Below, piece after piece: positions 5,725 through 10,427 of a stretch of DNA of 10,427 nucleotides. The notes beneath the pieces were generated by a model. It saw only the letters and a program-made list of their open reading frames with translations, was not told the DNA's origin and made no database searches. Every line of letters starts with the position of its first letter. The stretch's first letter is position 1. Both the position numbers and the translations under genes were made by a program. The DNA comes from Bacteroidia bacterium (GTDB lineage Bacteria > Bacteroidota > Bacteroidia > NS11-12g > UBA9320). Location of the stretch: assembly GCA_013042025.1 (NCBI GenBank), contig JABDQY010000086.1, forward strand, positions 1 to 10,427, written 5' to 3'.

Positions 5725-7419
5725 ATGGGGGTTAATATAATTAAGAAGCAGAGCCATTGGCTTTTAAACATCGTAATATTAGTGTTATGTGCACTTGCAT
5801 ACCTAGGAATCAATCGAATTATTCAACGAGACAGATTACAGAATTCAAATCTTGAATTAAAGGATGCTCATAATCAATCTAAGCAAATACTAAATACCTC
5901 AATAAATGTATTTGGGGCTGTAGCTTCAGGGATTCAAGGTTATGTAAATACAGCCGAAACGTTTCCGACAGATCGAGAACTCCAAAAATTTGTCAATTCT
6001 CAACTTAATAATGTAAGCTACACTGCTCCAATAGTTGTATCGTTCATAGACACTACGCAAACTTTCATTTATTCATTTACAAGAGATTCCATCAATCCAG
6101 ATGATTTGGTTGGAACAACAGTAGCAAGTCTAAGAACTAAAAAAGAAATTGAGGATTTAAATCAACTTTTGAAAACAAAGCAAATGAGAATGTTTCCTCC
6201 AATCAACCTAAAAGAAGGCTGGGTTGGTTTTCCCATTAACTTTAGAATTCATAGGGATGGAGAAACGCTAGGATACATTGCAGCAATAGTTCAATTCAAA
6301 TCAATAATAAATACACTGTACTCAGCTGAACAAAGCAACAAATACGTATATAAATTTGAAACGAATGGAGTTCCTTTTGATCGTGAGCAGGTGTATGATG
6401 GAAGTACAAAATATCACAGCACTGTAGATAATCGCAGCTTTTCTAACTATGACCTTGATTCTTCTCAAATGCGTCACTCCAATCTTTCTTTATTTGGGTT
6501 GGATCTTAAGATAAGTACATGGAGAAATACTTCGTTAAGTAATTATTCGCAAAGCATTTATAGAACGAGTGATATCTTACTCGCTTGGTTTTTCCTTTCA
6601 ATAGCACTGTTGTCAATTATAATTACCAGACTTTATCATAGAAAGGAGCAATATAACAAGCGAACAAGAAAAATTAATAAACGATTGAAGGTAAATAGAG
6701 CTCATATTCAACAACAGAATGTTCAACTTGTAAAACTGAATGCAACAAAGGATAGATTCTTTTCCATAATAGCACATGATTTGAGAGGTCCGTTGGGATC
6801 ACTTACCGGATTAATAGAACTTATCCATGAGGACAAGTCTTTAGAACCAGAAGTTAAAGGGCTAATGGCTAAATTAAAATCTGCAACAGGTTCTACGTCA
6901 GAATTACTTGATAGTTTATTGAAATGGTCTATGTCTCAAACTGGAGATATTCCGTTTAACCCAGAAAATTTGGACATACATGAAACCATCGACTCAACTT
7001 TAAATCTTGTAAGTGATTCCGCTTCAAAAAAGAACATAAGTATAGAGAACAATGTACATCAGGGTTCAAGAGTTCATGCTGATAAAAATATGCTTTCTAC
7101 TGTAGTTCGAAATATTATTACAAATGCAATTAAGTTCACACCAAAGAATGGAAGCATTGCTATATTTTCTGAGGATAACGTGAACGAGACACTTATTACA
7201 ATTGAGGATTCTGGTATTGGAATGAATGAATCTCAGATTGACTCATTATTTGAATTGAAAAAACATCACAGCAAGGGTACAGAAGGGGAATCAGGAACTG
7301 GACTTGGACTTGTAGTTTGTAAAGAATTTATAGCTAAACATAAAGGCGATATCAATGTTAGGAGTGAAGTTGGTAGTGGCACAACCTTTATAATCTCCCT
7401 TCCAAATAAAGGCAGTTGA
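5725..7419 (+). CDS. Transmembrane sensor histidine kinase
   Basis: A 564-residue kinase. The frame also opens with TTG at 5722, but the next codon, ATG 5725, is the likelier start. Layout (ATG numbering): transmembrane helix at about 11-30; an extracytoplasmic sensor of about 250 residues that I cannot place firmly (Cache- or CHASE-like); a second helix at about 284-302; a linker that looks like a coiled coil (305-342); HisKA with the phospho-acceptor His351 in 'IIAHDLRGPLGSL'; and HATPase with N-box Asn467 ('NIITNAIKF'), G1 box Asp495-Gly-Ile-Gly, and G2 box 'GTGLGL' (524-529). All catalytic boxes are intact. It should autophosphorylate and pass phosphate to a response regulator, but no regulator or receiver domain is in the window. 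It converges with the barrel operon downstream. Confidence 0.95.
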   Translation: MGVNIIKKQSHWLLNIVILVLCALAYLGINRIIQRDRLQNSNLELKDAHNQSKQILNTSINVFGAVASGIQGYVNTAETFPTDRELQKFVNSQLNNVSYTAPIVVSFIDTTQTFIYSFTRDSINPDDLVGTTVASLRTKKEIEDLNQLLKTKQMRMFPPINLKEGWVGFPINFRIHRDGETLGYIAAIVQFKSIINTLYSAEQSNKYVYKFETNGVPFDREQVYDGSTKYHSTVDNRSFSNYDLDSSQMRHSNLSLFGLDLKISTWRNTSLSNYSQSIYRTSDILLAWFFLSIALLSIIITRLYHRKEQYNKRTRKINKRLKVNRAHIQQQNVQLVKLNATKDRFFSIIAHDLRGPLGSLTGLIELIHEDKSLEPEVKGLMAKLKSATGSTSELLDSLLKWSMSQTGDIPFNPENLDIHETIDSTLNLVSDSASKKNISIENNVHQGSRVHADKNMLSTVVRNIITNAIKFTPKNGSIAIFSEDNVNETLITIEDSGIGMNESQIDSLFELKKHHSKGTEGESGTGLGLVVCKEFIAKHKGDINVRSEVGSGTTFIISLPNKGS

Positions 7420-7434
7420 AAGAGCGTAAGGATA

Positions 7435-7463
7435 GTTAATTAGCTGAAGAATCATTAATTAAC
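7435..7463 (+). terminator. AT-rich hairpin after the kinase gene (possible terminator)
   Basis: GTTAATTA (7435-7442) and TAATTAAC (7456-7463) are perfect 8-bp arms around a 13-nt loop, 15 nt after the kinase stop. The stem is weak, being almost all A-T, and only a short mixed stretch follows, with no T-run. Termination is possible but unproven. Confidence 0.3.
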
Positions 7464-7535
7464 ACTTGTTGGAGGGCACCAGAATAATTAAGCATTATTA
7501 TAACAAGAAATCGTTTAATTTGGAAAAAGACATAC

Positions 7536-7567
7536 TAATAAAAAAAGCTCAAGTAATTACTTGAGCT
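7536..7567 (-). terminator. Rho-independent terminator of the barrel operon
   Basis: A perfect 22-nt palindrome spans 7546-7567, with arms AGCTCAAGT and ACTTGAGCT around AATT. Read on the minus strand, it is followed directly by a run of T residues (the A-run at 7540-7546 on the plus strand). It lies 23 nt beyond the stop of the minus-strand barrel gene. A 9-bp stem, tight loop and U-tract make a standard intrinsic terminator. On the plus strand the trailing sequence is AAATTATTT, so stopping kinase transcripts from the other side would be weaker. Confidence 0.85.
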
Positions 7568-7590
7568 AAATTATTTAAATTTAATTTGGA

Positions 7591-8463
7591 TTACTTATTT
7601 AGGCTAAATTTAACTCCAATATTAACTGCGGCATTGCTAAATGCGTAGGGTTGTTTCAATTCTGTTCTAGGAACATCTTCATTGTACGTACCTGTCGTAT
7701 ATTCATCTACATATTCAGTGTTTTTGTCATTTACACTTAAATCGCTGAGATAGTCTTCTCCATCCCATTTTGCTTCAGTTACTTCACGCTCATTTGGAGC
7801 AAAACTTAAATTGGTTATTGACACCTCACCAAATACTGAAATATTTTTAGATACTGGCAGTGCTACACCGAGTGTAGAATTAAACCCAATTGAAATTCCG
7901 CCACTTGCTTTTGCAACATAGCTTCCTGACGACTTATAATTATCTGTACCGTCATTTTCTTCTTCTGACTCCGTTTCAGTGAAAGTGATGGACCCCATTC
8001 CTATTGCAAGTCCAAATTTTGCATAAGGAGAAGCTTTGTTATTATTTACTTGATAAATAACCGCAGGAGTGATTCTTGTCATTGTGCTTTGAACATAAGA
8101 TTTGTCCTCATAAAGGTAATTGTAATCATAATCAGGGGACGTTTCTTCTGCTTTATAAGATCCTTCAAAAGATTTACTTTTGGTATAATTTACTCCCACT
8201 TCAAAACCTAAGTTTTCGTTTACCATGTAGCCTAGAGCCCCTCCAAGATTTAACCCTTCTCCCAAAGAATAACTTAAGAAGTCAGAGGTACCATTTCCTT
8301 TTTCCGTATCATAATTATATGATTCAGAATAATTTTCAAGCATTGAAGTCTTATTAATTCCAAATGCATAGCCTGTGTAAAGATTAAGGTATGGCGTTTG
8401 AGCTTGTAATGCCGTATATGTTGCTGTTATAAGAAACAGTGTGATGTATGTTGATTTTTTCAT
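7591..8463 (-). CDS. Outer-membrane beta-barrel protein, downstream paralogue
   Basis: A 290-residue exported protein. The signal peptide covers about 1-22 ('MKKSTYITLFLITATYTALQAQ'-type core), with probable cleavage after Ala21 or Gln22. The mature part alternates short amphipathic strands such as 'YLNLYTGYAFGI', 'LGFEVGVNYT', 'ASPYAKFGLAIGMG' and 'AAVNIGVKFSL' with Ser/Asp/Glu/Tyr-rich loops, the pattern of the small OMP_b-brl porin-like families. It ends in 'SLNK', two residues past the aromatic/hydrophobic position typical of BAM recognition. It is clearly homologous to the gene 24 nt upstream: 'SPYAKFGL', 'DGED.LS' (234-240) and 'T.E.VD..TT' are shared. The pair is probably one transcript ending at the palindrome downstream. 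Ligand or function is unknown. Confidence 0.85.
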   Translation of the reverse strand: MKKSTYITLFLITATYTALQAQTPYLNLYTGYAFGINKTSMLENYSESYNYDTEKGNGTSDFLSYSLGEGLNLGGALGYMVNENLGFEVGVNYTKSKSFEGSYKAEETSPDYDYNYLYEDKSYVQSTMTRITPAVIYQVNNNKASPYAKFGLAIGMGSITFTETESEEENDGTDNYKSSGSYVAKASGGISIGFNSTLGVALPVSKNISVFGEVSITNLSFAPNEREVTEAKWDGEDYLSDLSVNDKNTEYVDEYTTGTYNEDVPRTELKQPYAFSNAAVNIGVKFSLNK

Positions 8464-8487
8464 GTTTATATTTTTATTTGGTTGTAC

Positions 8488-9300
8488 TTAAAATGAATAT
8501 TTAATACCGAAAGTGAAAGCAAGATTGCTCATTGGAAGTTTAAAACTTGGGTATTCTTCCGGTTGATTATCGTTAGGTTCTTCATCATTATCTGTAGTAA
8601 CCTTGTCAACAAAAACTGTCTCTTTCTCTCGTGTGGTCATTTCTGAAAGTTGGTCTTCCCCATCTATTTCGTATTTTGTAGTTATTAGTTTTTTTGGATT
8701 AAAAGTAGAACTCATAAAAGACGCTTCACCTAGAAGTGAAAGATTATCATTCAGCTTTAGTGATGCTCCAAGAGCCGAAGTAATTCCCCAGTTAAACTTA
8801 CTCGTTGTTTCGGATTCCATTAAATTTTTGTATGACCCACTCTCGTACTCGTAGGAATCTTTGATTGTTCCTAGCGTTCCGCTTAAACCAAATTTGGCGT
8901 AAGGGGATACCTTGTTGCTACTAAACAAATAAACAATGCTAGGATTGATAGTTGTTAAATTCGCTTTTTGTTTGGAAATGTATTTCCCCCAAGAATACTC
9001 GCCTGAACTTTCATGCTCCGTGCCCAATAATTGGCTAACACCCAATTCCACCCCAAACACGTCTGTAAACATATGTCCATAGGCTAATTTTACTTGAATG
9101 CCTTCTCCAAATGAGTAGTAGACATTTTCCCTTTTTTCATTGCTAAAATCTAGCGAAGAAGAGGAAGAATTTCTATTAGTTTCTTGGGCTATCCCCGCGG
9201 CATACCCAGTTTGCAAACTAAAATAATTTGATTGAGCTTGTAACTGGCTTTGCCACGCAAAAACTCCAACGACTGTGATAATAAATGTACTTTTTTTCAT
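8488..9300 (-). CDS. Outer-membrane beta-barrel protein, upstream paralogue
   Basis: A 270-residue exported protein, first gene of the pair. The signal peptide is about 1-23 ('MKKSTFIITVVGVFAWQSQLQAQ' region). Strand-like segments include 'YFSLQTGYAAGIA', 'VFGVELGVSQ', 'VSPYAKFGLSGTLG', 'LSLLGEASFM' and the final 'LAFTFGIKYSF'. The C-terminal Phe is the classic outer-membrane assembly signal. A poly-Ser loop (45-49) follows the first strand. The long loop at about 205-255 holds 'DGEDQLSE' (213-220) and an acidic Glu/Asp/Asn stretch, matching the equivalent insert of its paralogue. I estimate moderate identity, highest in 'SPYAKFGL' and the signal peptide. An inverted repeat sits 11 nt before the start. 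Function is not identifiable beyond a small barrel, perhaps structural, adhesive or a narrow channel. Confidence 0.85.
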   Translation of the reverse strand: MKKSTFIITVVGVFAWQSQLQAQSNYFSLQTGYAAGIAQETNRNSSSSSLDFSNEKRENVYYSFGEGIQVKLAYGHMFTDVFGVELGVSQLLGTEHESSGEYSWGKYISKQKANLTTINPSIVYLFSSNKVSPYAKFGLSGTLGTIKDSYEYESGSYKNLMESETTSKFNWGITSALGASLKLNDNLSLLGEASFMSSTFNPKKLITTKYEIDGEDQLSEMTTREKETVFVDKVTTDNDEEPNDNQPEEYPSFKLPMSNLAFTFGIKYSF

Positions 9301-9311
9301 ATTAACTTTTT

Positions 9312-9339
9312 TTAGTTAGACAAGAGTAGTTCTAACTAA
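9312..9339 (-). promoter_or_regulatory. Perfect inverted repeat just ahead of the barrel operon
   Basis: TTAGTTAGA (9312-9320) and TCTAACTAA (9331-9339) are perfect 9-bp arms around a 10-nt spacer, beginning 11 nt upstream of the barrel start codon. This position suits a 5'-UTR hairpin that affects translation or mRNA stability, or an operator for a dimeric repressor. I see no matching -7/-33 promoter close by, so which of these it is remains open. Confidence 0.45.
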
Positions 9340-9464
9340 TCGCTCAAGTAAATCGAATAATACCCCACCAGAATTAAATGCTCGTACATATTGCATAATA
9401 TAGCGTTTAGCAGTAAACAGAAATCCAATTAAGATGTTTTTACAATATAAATATCTTGATTACG

Positions 9465-9495
9465 CACTTATTGCTATTTTTACAAATAATAAGTG
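9465..9495. repeat. Inverted repeat in the barrel/glycosyltransferase spacer
   Basis: CACTTATT (9465-9472) and AATAAGTG (9488-9495) are perfect 8-bp arms around 15 nt. A neighbouring weaker pair is AATTAAGAT (9427-9435) with ATCTTGATT (9453-9461), one G-U pair, and a third is ATATT/AATAT (9388-9401). The base composition is very AT-rich, so part of this is expected by chance. They may belong to the barrel operon's promoter region. Confidence 0.3.
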
Positions 9496-9522
9496 GTTAT
9501 TTTATTATAATTCAATAATAAT

Positions 9523-9550
9523 AACAAATGCCCATCTCTGGCATGTTGTT
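9523..9550 (-). terminator. Likely terminator of the glycosyltransferase gene
   Basis: AACAA-ATGCC (9523-9532) pairs with GGCAT-g-TTGTT (9540-9550), a 10-bp stem with one bulged base and a 7-nt loop. It starts 3 nt after the glycosyltransferase stop as read on the minus strand. The sequence beyond it on that strand is ATTATTATTG followed by more A/T, a broken U-rich tail. Placement and stem favour a terminator, but the imperfect U-tract lowers certainty. Confidence 0.55.
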
Positions 9551-9553
9551 AAC

Positions 9554-10427
9554 TTAAGAATGCTTGATCAAATCATGAATAGTAGCAGGAGGATTTGTTT
9601 CAATTGAGTACCACTCCTCCTCAGAGATAGAGGATAGATACTTCATGAGTGGATCTGTAATGCTAATTGTATTGTACCTCGTAGCTATATCTATTATCTG
9701 ATGAATTTGATTCAGATACGTTTCTGTGATGTTGGCACCGCTTTGAGTAGACGCTGCCTCCGAATCAATATACGCTATACCTTTTTTAATCAAAGGAACA
9801 TTCATAGAAATGCATGCTTGCAGTAATTCAATTTGATAAGGGAAGGTATATATTTTAATAGAAGGTAAAATCTTTGCCAAAGCTCTACTATCAAATGCTT
9901 TAAATGCTCTATTCGTATCCGTAATTTTCTCAGCCAATTGCGGTAAGAAATGCTGCCAAATTTGAATAAATAAATTCCCTCTCGCGTTTCTGCTTCCTCC
10001 AATAAGTGAAACAGAATCCTCTTCACGTCTTGACCCTGCTACAACTTCAGTTTCTCCGTTAATAATATCCTCAATCAATAAACCGAGTTGCATTGGATGA
10101 ACAGACAAGTCCGCATCATTGTCAACGACAATATGAAGTCCATCCACGGGTGCATTTAATGCCTTTCGCATCCCAAATAATGCTGCTCCTCCTTTTACGC
10201 TCCGATTATTCCCACTTTTTTGTGTAATTCCAGTAGGAAGATCTTTATCATTTTCATCAATTGCTTTGTCAAGGAAAAATACTTGATGCGGAGAATCAGG
10301 ATATTCGGCAATTGTGGTCTCAGCCATCTTTCCAGACCCCTCAGGACATCCATCATCCACTACAAACATCCTCCCTTTAAACAACGGGTTAATACTCTCA
10401 AAATACTGAAGACATTCAATTTTTGTG
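9554..10427 (-). CDS. GT2-type glycosyltransferase, N-terminus outside the window
   Basis: About 290 residues are visible. The frame stays open through the right edge of the window, so the TTG at 10384 is internal and the true start lies beyond. The first residues read 'IECLQYFESINPLFKGRMFVVDDGCPEGSG', which is the end of the first Rossmann-like helix and strand of a GT-A fold. The metal/nucleotide-sugar motif is 'HIVVDNDADLSVHP' (DxD around 10115-10122). Then come 'VVAGSRR', 'SRNARGNLF' and 'ITDTNRAFKAFD', the order seen in ALG5/dolichyl-phosphate-glucosyltransferase-like GT2 enzymes. No transmembrane segment is present in the visible part. The C-terminal 60 residues match nothing I know. 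It probably transfers a sugar to a lipid carrier or glycan for surface polysaccharide or glycoprotein; donor and acceptor are unknown. Confidence 0.82.
   Translation of the reverse strand, partial: TKIECLQYFESINPLFKGRMFVVDDGCPEGSGKMAETTIAEYPDSPHQVFFLDKAIDENDKDLPTGITQKSGNNRSVKGGAALFGMRKALNAPVDGLHIVVDNDADLSVHPMQLGLLIEDIINGETEVVAGSRREEDSVSLIGGSRNARGNLFIQIWQHFLPQLAEKITDTNRAFKAFDSRALAKILPSIKIYTFPYQIELLQACISMNVPLIKKGIAYIDSEAASTQSGANITETYLNQIHQIIDIATRYNTISITDPLMKYLSSISEEEWYSIETNPPATIHDLIKHS

Overview
The window looks like chromosomal DNA of a member of the Bacteroidota, probably a marine or environmental flavobacterium or cytophagian. The evidence is an AT-rich composition, starts without convincing Shine-Dalgarno sequences, an AraC regulator and a cytoplasmic-membrane histidine kinase (HDLRGP H-box) of the sort common in that phylum, and small outer-membrane barrels with an 'LQAQ'-type signal peptide end. 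Genus cannot be set from the sequence alone. No rRNA, tRNA, CRISPR array, transposase, integrase or phage gene was found.

Layout. (1) Bases 1-1653, plus strand: the 3' end of a short-chain dehydrogenase gene, an AraC-family regulator and a four-helix membrane protein, spaced 9 and 3 nt apart and so probably one transcription unit. Two back-to-back hairpins follow. (2) Bases 1921-5615, plus strand: five unrelated small genes, each with its own short leader. They encode a lipoprotein alpha/beta hydrolase, a DUF4386-type membrane protein, a CPBP intramembrane protease, a one-domain cupin and a GNAT acetyltransferase. This one-direction series of accessory functions looks cassette-like, and the spacer between the first two carries a short sequence resembling a collapsed integron attC site (2966-3004). 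No integrase is visible, so the integron reading is inference. (3) Bases 5725-7419, plus strand: a transmembrane hybrid-free sensor histidine kinase with no response regulator beside it. (4) Bases 7546-10427, minus strand: a strong terminator, two tandem paralogous outer-membrane beta-barrel genes (transcribed 9300 to 7591), a 253-nt spacer rich in inverted repeats, and the 3' part of a GT2-type glycosyltransferase running off the right edge.

How the parts fit. The AraC regulator probably controls the dehydrogenase and membrane protein next to it. The two barrels form one operon closed by the terminator at 7546-7567, and a perfect inverted repeat just ahead of the first start is a candidate regulatory element. 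The kinase converges on the barrel operon, but nothing in the sequence links them functionally. The remaining genes look like independent accessory functions. I found no clear new multi-gene system; the most interesting leads are the attC-like spacer with its cassette-like series, the duplicated barrels with a conserved acidic insert, and the inverted-repeat-rich spacer at 9301-9553.
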